From positions 1 through 21,504 of the forward strand of contig USIY01000012.1 of NCBI GenBank assembly GCA_900554845.1: 21,504 nt of DNA, read 5' to 3'. Positions 8,730 to 15,215 of the stretch are shown here, piece by piece. A program made the position numbers and the translations under genes. Positions within the stretch are counted from its first letter, which is position 1; every line of letters begins with the position of its first letter. The stretch is from an uncultured Bacteroidales bacterium. GTDB taxonomy: Bacteria > Bacteroidota > Bacteroidia > Bacteroidales > Muribaculaceae. The notes under the pieces are model-generated. The model saw only the letters and a program-made list of their open reading frames with translations, searched no databases and was not told the DNA's origin.

Positions 8730-9980
8730 CTATTTGAGTTTTAATTTATTAGCGTTTCCGAAGTCCTTATATGAACTTGTGATGATACGTTCTCCCGGCT
8801 TCAGCCCTTCCAGCACCTCATAATACTGAGGATTCTGCCTGCCGATCTTTATGTCACGCAAAGTGGCCGATTTACCGTCCGGAGCCAACACAAAAGCCTT
8901 GTGGCCGCCTGTGCTTTGGAAGAACGCTCCGCGCGGCACGAGCACTGCCTCAGTAGGAGCGCCAAGCTGTAGATTTATATAATATGACTGGCCCACACGA
9001 ATGTTTTCCGGCAACTCTCCATCTATCTTCAGGTCCGCCTTGAACGTTCCGTCGGACACTTCAGGATAGACCTTGATCAACGATACGTCATATTTCTTGC
9101 CGTTTCGCTCCACTTTGCCTTGCAAGCCGGTTTCCACCCTGTCAATGTAGTGTTCGTCTATCTTTACGGTAATCTTATAATTTTCGAGGATATTGATCTG
9201 TCCTATCTGCTGGCCCGACCCTACGTTCTGTCCTAACTCAACCGAAAGTGTGCCGAGCTGTCCGGAATGCGAGGCACGGATGTTGAGGTTGTCGGCGCGC
9301 TGACGCACCAGATTGAAATTCTCCTGCATATTGTGAAGGCTCTCGCGCATCATTTCAACCTGCACCTGGCGGTACAACGAATCCTGACGCTGGCGCTCCT
9401 GAAGCAACTTGAGGTTTTGTCGCGCAAGCTCGCAGTCCTCCTTAGCTTGAAGACATTCCTCGCGGGAAATAAGCTTCTCTTTATACAATGTCTCTTTCTG
9501 CTGCATGACACGTTGCTTTCTTACATAATCCGTACGCGCGGCCAACAGATCCTGTTTAACCTGCGTGCGCTCCTTCTCCATTGCAATCTCGGTGTCGCGA
9601 AGCATGTTCTGCTTCTCGGCCAACTGCGATTCAGAATCAAGTATCTGCTGACGAAGATTGGGATTCTGCAACGTCACGATTATATCACCCTCATGGATAT
9701 CGGCACCTTCCTCAACCCATTTATGATCCACTATCCCTGACTCAAGTGCAGAAACCTGCACAATCACGCCTGTTTCAACATGGCCGTTCACCCGGATAAA
9801 GTCGTTGAACATTCCCTGAGTCACCTCCCCCGTAGTAACGGAATCGGCATCTACTTTATATGTGTTTTCGCCTGCCTTTCCGATCGCGAAGATCACCGCT
9901 ATGACCACCATTACCCCAACGATGCTGACAATGCCGTATTTCTTGATCTTGCTATATTTGTTCTTTATCTCTTTGTCCAT
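8730..9980 (-). CDS. Periplasmic adaptor of the HlyD/MacA family
   Basis: This 416-residue membrane fusion protein has an uncleaved N-terminal anchor (GIVSIVGVMVVIAVIFAIG, about 16-34). A lipoyl/barrel-sandwich half-motif follows around 60-105 (VSALESGIVDHKWVEEG), then a long alpha-hairpin coiled coil rich in E, Q, R and K (about 110-220). The second lipoyl half (IRASHSGQLGTLSVELGQNV) comes next, then a beta-barrel and a membrane-proximal domain ending at KLKLK. It would link the MacB-like permease to the TolC-like channel. The ATG overlaps the TolC stop by one base (TAATG on the minus strand), so the two are translationally coupled. Confidence 0.92.
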   Translation of the reverse strand: MDKEIKNKYSKIKKYGIVSIVGVMVVIAVIFAIGKAGENTYKVDADSVTTGEVTQGMFNDFIRVNGHVETGVIVQVSALESGIVDHKWVEEGADIHEGDIIVTLQNPNLRQQILDSESQLAEKQNMLRDTEIAMEKERTQVKQDLLAARTDYVRKQRVMQQKETLYKEKLISREECLQAKEDCELARQNLKLLQERQRQDSLYRQVQVEMMRESLHNMQENFNLVRQRADNLNIRASHSGQLGTLSVELGQNVGSGQQIGQINILENYKITVKIDEHYIDRVETGLQGKVERNGKKYDVSLIKVYPEVSDGTFKADLKIDGELPENIRVGQSYYINLQLGAPTEAVLVPRGAFFQSTGGHKAFVLAPDGKSATLRDIKIGRQNPQYYEVLEGLKPGERIITSSYKDFGNANKLKLK

Positions 9981-11266
9981 TATTTTATCAATTTTTCTCC
10001 GTTATAATATCCCGCCGTTATGCGGTTGATGATTTTCTGAATTCTTTTTCCCTCACAATTCGCACGGGCCACAGCCAACTTTACACCGGAAGTATAAAGG
10101 TCGATCACCGACGCGCCGCCGAGTTCGAATTTCCTTTCTATGGCGTGATAAGCTTTCTCCTCCGCTTCAACACGGACCTGCGCGGCCGCATATTCCTTGA
10201 CGGCGGTATGGTAGTCAAGCTCGGCTTCCGCCTTCTCCCGCTCGGTCTCGAATCTTGCTTCTTCAAGCATCTGTTCCTGCCTTCTTACTTCAAGCGACGC
10301 CTTTTTCAATTTGTTTATTCTCGACAGCCCTGTGAATATCGGAAACGACAATGAAAATCCTATATATTGCCCCATGTTGTCGCGCCATTGCTGCGAGAAA
10401 GTGCGGTTGGCGTAATCGGCTCCGAATATTTTATAATAAGAAGTCGAAATGCCCGTGTTCAAGGAGATTACCGGGGAAAAAGCTCCTTTGGCCATTCTCA
10501 GGTTATAGCGGCTTTCTTTCAATCCCAGCTCGGCTTCTGCCACGCGAGGATGTACGAATCCGAAGTCAGCCTCGTTCTCATATTCCTCTTCCACGAGTTC
10601 AAGCTCGTTGCCGTCCGGCTCCATGCCCATTGTCGTTTTCAACTGAAGGAACGCTTTGCTAAGCAAACTCTTCTGATTGGTTAGCTCATATCTGTCCGAG
10701 GCAACTATTGCCTCGACCTCCGCGACGTCCGCCCCGCTCTTCGTGCCGATGTCAAGACCGAGCTTTACGCTCTGAAGATTTTTCAAATCGCGATCCAATT
10801 GCTCTTCCATCTGCCGGACCATAGCCTTGCAATAGGAGACATTGTAGAAGGCCTTGATGACACTGAGCGAGATATTGTCCGCCTCGAGTCTGGCCGATTC
10901 TTGTTTCCTTAATGCCCCGGCCTTTGCAGCCTTGAGATTGTTGATGCTGACAAGACCGTCGAACAACGGCAGCGACATCTCGAGCCCCAGGCCGGAGTAA
11001 AACGTTTTCCTGTTGTCATAGGTGTTGGTTTCCGGATCAATGTTGCGGCCAAAGCTGACGTTGCCGTTTGAGTACATCCTCATATAAGGCATCAGATCCG
11101 CCGAAGCGATCCTGACATCCTCTTTTGTCTGCTTCACCTCTATTCCGTTGATAATATTGCGTGGAGCGTGGTCGCGGGCGAAAACCAGACAATCGTTGAG
11201 GTTCATCTGGCCCAGGGCCGCATGGCTTCCTGTCATAAGCAATATGGAAAAAATCAGTTTCCTCAT
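9980..11266 (-). CDS. TolC-family outer membrane efflux protein
   Basis: I choose ATG 11266 (428 aa) over ATG 11287. It opens directly with a signal peptide (MRKLIFSILLMTGSHAALGQ), and the promoter -7 box at 11297-11290 would put the transcript start at or after the upstream ATG. The mature part has the two repeated OEP halves with long Ala/Glu/Lys-rich helices: EQLDRDLKNLQSVKLGLDIGT near the first, and RRQEQMLEEARFETEREKAE with the KFELGGASVIDLYTSG strand-turn in the second. It forms the outer-membrane channel of the tripartite pump. It is the first gene of the efflux operon, divergent from the regulator gene. Confidence 0.93.
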   Translation of the reverse strand: MRKLIFSILLMTGSHAALGQMNLNDCLVFARDHAPRNIINGIEVKQTKEDVRIASADLMPYMRMYSNGNVSFGRNIDPETNTYDNRKTFYSGLGLEMSLPLFDGLVSINNLKAAKAGALRKQESARLEADNISLSVIKAFYNVSYCKAMVRQMEEQLDRDLKNLQSVKLGLDIGTKSGADVAEVEAIVASDRYELTNQKSLLSKAFLQLKTTMGMEPDGNELELVEEEYENEADFGFVHPRVAEAELGLKESRYNLRMAKGAFSPVISLNTGISTSYYKIFGADYANRTFSQQWRDNMGQYIGFSLSFPIFTGLSRINKLKKASLEVRRQEQMLEEARFETEREKAEAELDYHTAVKEYAAAQVRVEAEEKAYHAIERKFELGGASVIDLYTSGVKLAVARANCEGKRIQKIINRITAGYYNGEKLIK

Positions 11267-11289
11267 ATTTGTGTTCTGTTTTGACAATG

Positions 11290-11297
11290 CAAATTTA
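11290..11297 (-). promoter_or_regulatory. Probable -7 box of the efflux operon
   Basis: The minus strand reads TAAATTTG, an exact TAnnTTTG -7 box. It lies 24 bases upstream of the chosen TolC start at 11266. No TTTG is present at the expected -33 position. A promoter with a good -7 and a poor -33 box is what one would expect if it needs an activator such as the divergent response regulator. Confidence 0.5.
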
Positions 11298-11358
11298 TAT
11301 GCTCACAATCTATCAGGCATGTCATTTTTTAAGAAACTGCATTTTCATCATTCAAATC

Positions 11359-11373
11359 GTCTAAAATTTAGAC
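11359..11373. promoter_or_regulatory. Perfect dyad, candidate operator in the divergent region
   Basis: GTCTAAAATTTAGAC is a perfect inverted repeat (7-base arms, one central base). It lies between the TolC promoter and the response-regulator promoter, about 60 bases from the first and 39 from the second. Dimeric Fis-type helix-turn-helix regulators bind such dyads, so it is the best candidate site for the adjacent regulator. Confidence 0.4.
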
Positions 11374-11411
11374 AATCGTTCCAACCGCATCCAACATTTT
11401 CCAAAAATCTC

Positions 11412-11442
11412 TTTGCGCGTACGCCCGCACGCGTTAAATTTG
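11412..11442 (+). promoter_or_regulatory. Promoter of the two-component operon
   Basis: TTTG at 11412-11415, a 19-base spacer and TAAATTTG at 11435-11442 match the Bacteroidetes consensus. The ATG of the regulator begins only 4 bases after the -7 box, so the mRNA would be leaderless or nearly so. Confidence 0.7.
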
Positions 11443-11446
11443 CAAC

Positions 11447-12025
11447 ATGAAAATTCTGATAATAGATGATAACAAGTCTGTAAGGGTATCTCTCAAGATG
11501 GTGCTGAGCAATGAATTTGACAGCATACTGACCATCGGTGACCCGACGTTACTTCCTGCATTACTGGCAAACGGAGATTTCGACGCCGTGCTGCTCGATA
11601 TGAATTTCGACAATTGTCGTCTTGACGGAAGCGACGGATTATTCTGGCTTGAACGCATCAAGGGGATGCCCAAACCTCCAGCTGTCGTGATGATCACGGC
11701 GTTCGGCGACATAGCCCTTGCCGTGGAGGCGATGAAGCGTGGCGCCGAAGATTTCATTACAAAACCTTGGGACAATGACGAGCTTATTTCCAAACTTAAG
11801 TCCGCCATAAAGAAAAACAAGATCGCCCGTTCCGACATGGCGGCGCTTTCTGACGCAAAGGTGACCAAAGCCCGTGAGGAAAAACAGCTGGCGATGACTC
11901 TTGAGGAACTGAAAGCGGATCATATCGACACGGTCGTGGCACGCTGCAACGGCAATCTTTCACAGGCCGCGAAGCTTTTGGGAATTAACCGCCAGACTCT
12001 TTACAATCAACTGAAAAAGAAGTGA
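11447..12025 (+). CDS. Response regulator, receiver plus Fis-type HTH (no AAA+ domain)
   Basis: This 192-residue protein has a receiver domain (about 1-120) with acidic pocket Asp7/Asp8, phosphoacceptor Asp51 in AVLLDMNFD, Thr84 in MITAFGD and Lys106 in FITKPWDN. A charged linker (about 120-150) follows, then a C-terminal Fis-type helix-turn-helix (ARCNGNLSQAAKLLGINRQT, about 163-182). The sequence is NtrC-like at both ends but goes straight from receiver to HTH, the RegA/PrrA/ActR layout. It therefore cannot itself remodel sigma-54 polymerase. Its promoter is of the housekeeping type with almost no leader. The stop overlaps the kinase start (GTGA), so the two are made together. It probably controls the divergent efflux operon. 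Confidence 0.92.
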   Translation: MKILIIDDNKSVRVSLKMVLSNEFDSILTIGDPTLLPALLANGDFDAVLLDMNFDNCRLDGSDGLFWLERIKGMPKPPAVVMITAFGDIALAVEAMKRGAEDFITKPWDNDELISKLKSAIKKNKIARSDMAALSDAKVTKAREEKQLAMTLEELKADHIDTVVARCNGNLSQAAKLLGINRQTLYNQLKKK

Positions 12026-13005
12026 AACATTTCCGAATCAATTTTTTTCTTTGTCTTGCGTGCATTATCATATTCACAGCCGTAACGACTCTTTGCATAT
12101 ATGCCGGCAACTATACACTGGCGATAATCATGGGGCTTCCTTTGGCGATAGTGACAATTCTGCTCTGCCGCCTTGTCTGGAATCTGATATTTTCAATGTC
12201 CTATTTTGCCACGTCCCTTGAAATGAACGATCCCACGTTCAGGTTATCGCATAGCGACGATCCGGACATTAACCGTATGTCACATGCAATGAGCCGAATC
12301 TCCGACATATATAAATCGGGACGATATGAACTGGAGACCCGCAAACTTTACTACGACCGTATTCTCAGCGTGATGACGCACGAAATGAGAAACGCGATCG
12401 CGCCGATAGTCTCACTCAGCACCGACATGCAAGAGAATCCGAAGAATTACCAAGGTGACAACTTCAACGAAGCCATTTCCCTGATATCTGATGAAAGCCA
12501 GGGCATACGCCGTTTTCTGGACTCCTACCACGAACTCACACATCTTCCAAAACCGAAGCTGGAGAAGGTCGACGTCAAAGATTTCTTCTCCAATATTCAG
12601 AAATCCTTCTCAATTCTGCTCTCCGATATGAATCTCCCCGCGGATCTTATAAATTACACCATTCCCGTGGAAATGACGGTCAACGCCGACAAGAACCTGC
12701 TCAACAGGATGGTCACCAATATTCTTAAGAATGCCGTCGAGGCTGTGGCCGCAGTTCCCTCCCCAAGAATCGACGTCAACGTATCCATCAGCGAGGGACT
12801 CCCCTACATAAGCATCGTAGACAATGGTCCGGGGATTCCGCAGGAAGTGATGCGTGACCTTTTTCAGCCCTTCCTGACCACCAAACCCGGCGGCAGCGGC
12901 ATCGGCCTATGCCTCAGCCGCCAGATCGCCCGCCTCCACGGCGGCGACTTCTCCCTCACCTCCACCCCCGGCCACGGCACCAAAGCCCTGATCTCCCTGA
13001 CCTGA
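12022..13005 (+). CDS. Membrane sensor histidine kinase
   Basis: The start is GTG 12022, overlapping the regulator stop by 4 bases. The 327-residue kinase has two close membrane segments (about 8-28 and 32-58) joined by a very short loop, so it has almost no periplasmic sensor and probably reads a signal in or near the membrane. A HAMP-like or linker helix follows. The H-box is MTHEMRNAIAPI with phospho-His120, the N-box is NRMVTNILKNAVEA, G1 is DNGPGIP and G2 is GGSGIGLCLSRQIARLHGG, so the HATPase domain is complete. It pairs with the upstream regulator. Its stop codon is the exact left edge of the accessory island: recombinase-like codons begin 2 bases before its end. Confidence 0.93.
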   Translation: MKHFRINFFLCLACIIIFTAVTTLCIYAGNYTLAIIMGLPLAIVTILLCRLVWNLIFSMSYFATSLEMNDPTFRLSHSDDPDINRMSHAMSRISDIYKSGRYELETRKLYYDRILSVMTHEMRNAIAPIVSLSTDMQENPKNYQGDNFNEAISLISDESQGIRRFLDSYHELTHLPKPKLEKVDVKDFFSNIQKSFSILLSDMNLPADLINYTIPVEMTVNADKNLLNRMVTNILKNAVEAVAAVPSPRIDVNVSISEGLPYISIVDNGPGIPQEVMRDLFQPFLTTKPGGSGIGLCLSRQIARLHGGDFSLTSTPGHGTKALISLT

Positions 13006-13210
13006 CATTACGACCTATGCGACCAGGCATACATTCGCAACCACGCTTAACCGCAACGGAGTCCCTGTCGCCTATATAAGTCAGCAGTTAGGACATACAA
13101 GCATTCGAACTACACAGACCTATTTGGGTTCAGATATATCTGATCTGGATTTGCAGGATCTCTCTGTCAAGTTCTTAAATAAAAAACGTTGTAAGATACA
13201 AGATTTATGA
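13004..13210 (+). pseudogene. Tyrosine recombinase, C-terminal catalytic remnant
   Basis: Read in the frame of 13016, these bases encode about 68 residues without a start codon, stopping at TGA 13208-13210. They contain RHTFATTLNRNGV and QQLGHTSIRTTQTYLG, the box II and nucleophile end of phage-integrase-family recombinases. The catalytic Arg of RHTF, the His of LGH and the Tyr of TYLG are all kept. The N-terminal core-binding domain, first catalytic Arg and beta-sheet Lys are missing. Similarity begins exactly where the kinase gene ends, which marks a recombination or deletion junction. The piece is the best evidence that the DNA to its right arrived by site-specific recombination. Confidence 0.88.
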
Positions 13211-13219
13211 TTAACTTTG
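13188..13219 (+). promoter_or_regulatory. Promoter at the left end of the island
   Basis: TAACTTTG at 13212-13219 is a good -7 box, and GTTG at 13188-13191 is a near -33 box 20 bases upstream. It overlaps the end of the recombinase remnant and would transcribe the structured leader and the HNH operon from about 13225. Confidence 0.5.
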
Positions 13220-13222
13220 CAG

Positions 13223-13440
13223 CGTTGAACATCGGTTCAGCGGACATACAGAATAACACGAAAGTGTCTTACTGATTCTCATGGATTAAAGTCTGGAAAA
13301 CTATAATCTATGCACTGGGGAGAGGTGGACACTCTCGCGTCATACACCCTATGGCGTGAGAGTAGGCTACTTATCTTGTGCAAAGGTTTTTCCAGACACC
13401 TAATCCAAAGGATAAGCAAGCGGCTCTCACGCTTTCGCAT
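13223..13440 (+). ncRNA. Structured leader / candidate non-coding RNA
   Basis: The stretch between the promoter and the HNH gene has dense self-complementarity. Hairpin 1: 13223-13230 with 13235-13242 (8 bp, ATCG loop). Hairpin 2: 13256-13259 with 13264-13267, closed by a GAAA tetraloop. A long-range closing stem pairs 13283-13288 with 13401-13406 (6 bp) and 13291-13300 with 13388-13397 (10 bp, perfect). Inside it, 13311-13315 pairs with 13378-13382, and a 13-bp hairpin joins 13331-13343 to 13351-13363 (two G-U pairs, 7-base loop). GCGTGAGAG at 13354-13362 can alternatively pair with CTCTCACGC at 13424-13432, giving two exclusive folds as in a riboswitch or attenuator. No good ORF accounts for this stretch. 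I do not recognise an Rfam family; a stand-alone RNA or a recombination site are alternatives. Confidence 0.5.
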
Positions 13441-13486
13441 CCAAACATCTTCCAGGAGGGCCGGAAACCTTAAAATCAATGTTACT

Positions 13487-14158
13487 ATGGCAAAATTCAT
13501 AGGGACTATCGAAGAGTTTATCGCTCTCTTTGGAGGAACACTCCTGACCAAGGCGGTTGAGGCGTACACAAAAGAATATAAAGAAATGGTGGGCGGCTGT
13601 CAGCACAAGGGCAAGGACGGAATTGAATGTTCGGATGTGCTGCAGACCGCGCACAACCATGAAGCCGGTTATGATCGCAAAGGAATGGCCGTTGAAATCC
13701 TCAAAGGCTATGAGAACGCAGCCGGAATCGTTGAGGTTGACATCAATGAATTTCTCCGAAAATATCACGATGCACATCAACCTCTGCACAAGACCGTGAA
13801 AATACTCTGTTCAAAACACCATGGAGCATTTGACAAGGGAACCCGTACAAAATCGGAATCTTCAAATGTGCTCCGCTACGGTATGCCTGATAAACAAGTC
13901 GCAGAGAGAGGTTCATGTCCTCTTGAATTCGTCCCTTCTGAGGAAGCCGTAATCAATGCTCTGAAAGAGACCGGCAAGTGTTTTATCCACTATCACATCT
14001 TCGGCGGAACGATTGTGACCAAGGAATGGAACAACACCAAGAGTGAAATCACCGTTGCAAATCTATACAATAACGTCCGCAGCAAGCAGTTTGTCAAGGA
14101 CTATCGCAACCGCATCGAGAAGATTGTCGTATCTGTTCATGAAAATCCCGAAGCATAG
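13487..14158 (+). CDS. HNH-nuclease-like protein
   Basis: I take ATG 13487 (223 aa). Extending to 13310 would translate the structured leader into an Arg/Ser-rich stretch with no domain. A metal-binding, HNH-like centre is visible: Cys38 and His40, Cys48 in GIECSDVLQTAHNHE with His56/His58, then HKTVKILCSKHHGAFDKG with Cys108 and His111/112. This ordering (C-C, H-N-H, then LCxxHH) fits the HNH/McrA superfamily, although the canonical DH pair is replaced by AHNH. The C-terminal half (about 150-223) has FIHYHIFGGTIVTKEWNNT, a possible winged or beta DNA-binding module. It heads a three-gene unit with gaps of 6 and 1 bases. Substrate and role are unknown; a nuclease in a defence context is plausible, and the catalytic assignment is by pattern only. 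Confidence 0.6.
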   Translation: MAKFIGTIEEFIALFGGTLLTKAVEAYTKEYKEMVGGCQHKGKDGIECSDVLQTAHNHEAGYDRKGMAVEILKGYENAAGIVEVDINEFLRKYHDAHQPLHKTVKILCSKHHGAFDKGTRTKSESSNVLRYGMPDKQVAERGSCPLEFVPSEEAVINALKETGKCFIHYHIFGGTIVTKEWNNTKSEITVANLYNNVRSKQFVKDYRNRIEKIVVSVHENPEA

Positions 14159-14164
14159 TTGTAT

Positions 14165-14371
14165 ATGATGGAAGTGACATTCAAAGGGATTTATCAGCTG
14201 AACGGTGTCAAGACCATCAATCGGGTCATAACCTGTTCAGCTGATGAGGCCCGAACATATAGCCAATATATGACAGACCGCCGGCTTCAGGAAGCTTGGA
14301 TAAAAGCAAACTATCCTGGCGCTCAGACCGGCAAAGGATTCACCCTGACTGTTAACATCAAAAAGAAATAA
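14165..14371 (+). CDS. Small hypothetical protein (68 aa)
   Basis: The start is one of two adjacent ATGs (14165 or 14168), 6 bases after the HNH-like gene, and the stop is 1 base before the next ATG. The short protein reads as a beta strand (VTFKGIYQL), a second strand (INRVITCSA), a helix (ARTYSQYMTDRRLQEAWIKA) and a final strand (FTLTVNIKK), a plausible compact beta-beta-alpha-beta fold. It has no signal peptide or membrane segment. I do not recognise the family. Its tight packing makes co-expression with the HNH-like and FtsZ-C-like proteins likely. Confidence 0.7.
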   Translation: MMEVTFKGIYQLNGVKTINRVITCSADEARTYSQYMTDRRLQEAWIKANYPGAQTGKGFTLTVNIKKK

Positions 14372-14372
14372 T

Positions 14373-15137
14373 ATGGCATCTTTGAAATTAGAAGATCTGC
14401 TAAAGCTCTCCCCCTCAGAACTGAGGAAACTATCACTTCAAGAGTTTGAAGGACTTTCCATTGATGAAAGAATCAATCTCATAGAAGCGAAAGAGAAAGA
14501 ATGTAATGATAATCTGAAGGACGGTGATTTTCGTAAATTGCTTGATGCACTTAGTGGTGATCTATATGATATTACTAAATTAACCGAATCTATATGCCCT
14601 GAATTAATTGAAAGGCGAGAGACAGAAAGGCATATTGCGGATTATAATAGACGCTTGGAAAAAATAAAGGCCAATCGAAAAAAGCAGAGCAACATCAATA
14701 AGGACTTCTTTTACCCATGGGAATTTGAGGATCTCAGCAAAAAACAGCAAGAAATGATGCATGTGCTCGAAGGGCTTAATGTGCTAACAGAAGATTTCAG
14801 ACCACGGGATGTGTTTGAGATTTTCCAAATCTACGATAAGATGAAATTCAGATATTATGAATCTGGATCAGCTTATTGTGCAGAAGATGCCCTTACCGAT
14901 GTTCTGCAACAAATTAGAGCAGATTGTCCACAGCTACCATCATCCAAACACGATAAGATATTTGTTGTCATTCTATCCCAAGGATTCTTGGGAAAAGATT
15001 ACATTTTAGGCAACGGTGTTGCCAAGATTAAAGAGATATACGGCAATAATCCAGATTGTGAAATAAATGTCATGGTTGCAACCGATGGGGATTTAAGGGG
15101 ATCATGCGACATTGCCGTAAGGTTGATTATATATTGA
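14373..15137 (+). CDS. Unknown protein with an FtsZ C-terminal-domain-like module
   Basis: This is a 254-residue cytoplasmic protein. Residues 1-45 are a Leu/Ser-periodic helical stretch (LKLSPSELRKLSLQEF), and 80-130 is a charged helix. Residues 142-253 align by eye with the FtsZ/tubulin C-terminal domain: RPRDVFEIFQIYDKM matches the FADVKTVMSEMG region, ESGSAYCAEDALTDVL matches ASGEDRAEEAAE, KIFVVILSQGF matches GVLVNITAGF, and INVMVATDGDLRGSCDIAVR matches TVVIGTSLDPDMNDELRVTV. The GTPase domain, including the GGGTGSG loop, is absent, so it should neither bind GTP nor polymerise alone. It could bind FtsZ, replace it as a decoy, or use the fold for something unrelated. It is the third gene of the HNH operon. 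The gene is certain; the domain call is inferred and needs a profile search. Confidence 0.65.
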   Translation: MASLKLEDLLKLSPSELRKLSLQEFEGLSIDERINLIEAKEKECNDNLKDGDFRKLLDALSGDLYDITKLTESICPELIERRETERHIADYNRRLEKIKANRKKQSNINKDFFYPWEFEDLSKKQQEMMHVLEGLNVLTEDFRPRDVFEIFQIYDKMKFRYYESGSAYCAEDALTDVLQQIRADCPQLPSSKHDKIFVVILSQGFLGKDYILGNGVAKIKEIYGNNPDCEINVMVATDGDLRGSCDIAVRLIIY

Positions 15138-15151
15138 CATAACCTTGTCAA
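15134..15151. terminator. Short inverted repeat over the stop codon
   Basis: TTGACA (15134-15139) and TGTCAA (15146-15151) form a 6-bp stem with a 6-base loop that overlaps the stop codon of the FtsZ-C-like gene. It is too weak for a convincing terminator and could equally be an operator for the promoter 30 bases downstream. Confidence 0.25.
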
Positions 15152-15159
15152 CTTCTTAA

Positions 15160-15190
15160 TTTCACACATCAGGAATAAGTCGTACCTTTG
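15160..15190 (+). promoter_or_regulatory. Promoter for the gene at 15216
   Basis: TACCTTTG at 15183-15190 is a good -7 box. TTTC at 15160-15163, 19 bases upstream, is a one-mismatch -33 box. The ATG at 15216 follows at 25 bases after an A-rich leader, so this gene begins a new transcription unit. Confidence 0.55.
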
Positions 15191-15215
15191 CGGTGAAAAA
15201 AAAATATCGACTATT

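Noticed and set aside
11447..12025. Sigma-54-dependent NtrC-type activator
   Set aside because: The ends look NtrC-like, but there is no Walker A or GAFTGA segment and the length leaves no room for an AAA+ domain.
13310..13486. N-terminal 59-residue extension of the HNH-like protein
   Set aside because: The stretch is Arg/Ser-rich without a domain, coincides with strong RNA secondary structure, and ATG 13487 gives a normal protein start.
13223..14158. HEARO/IscB-type RNA-guided nuclease with its RNA
   Set aside because: An RNA-like leader ahead of an HNH protein invites the comparison, but the protein is only 223 aa and shows no RuvC-like segments, and I cannot match the RNA to that family.
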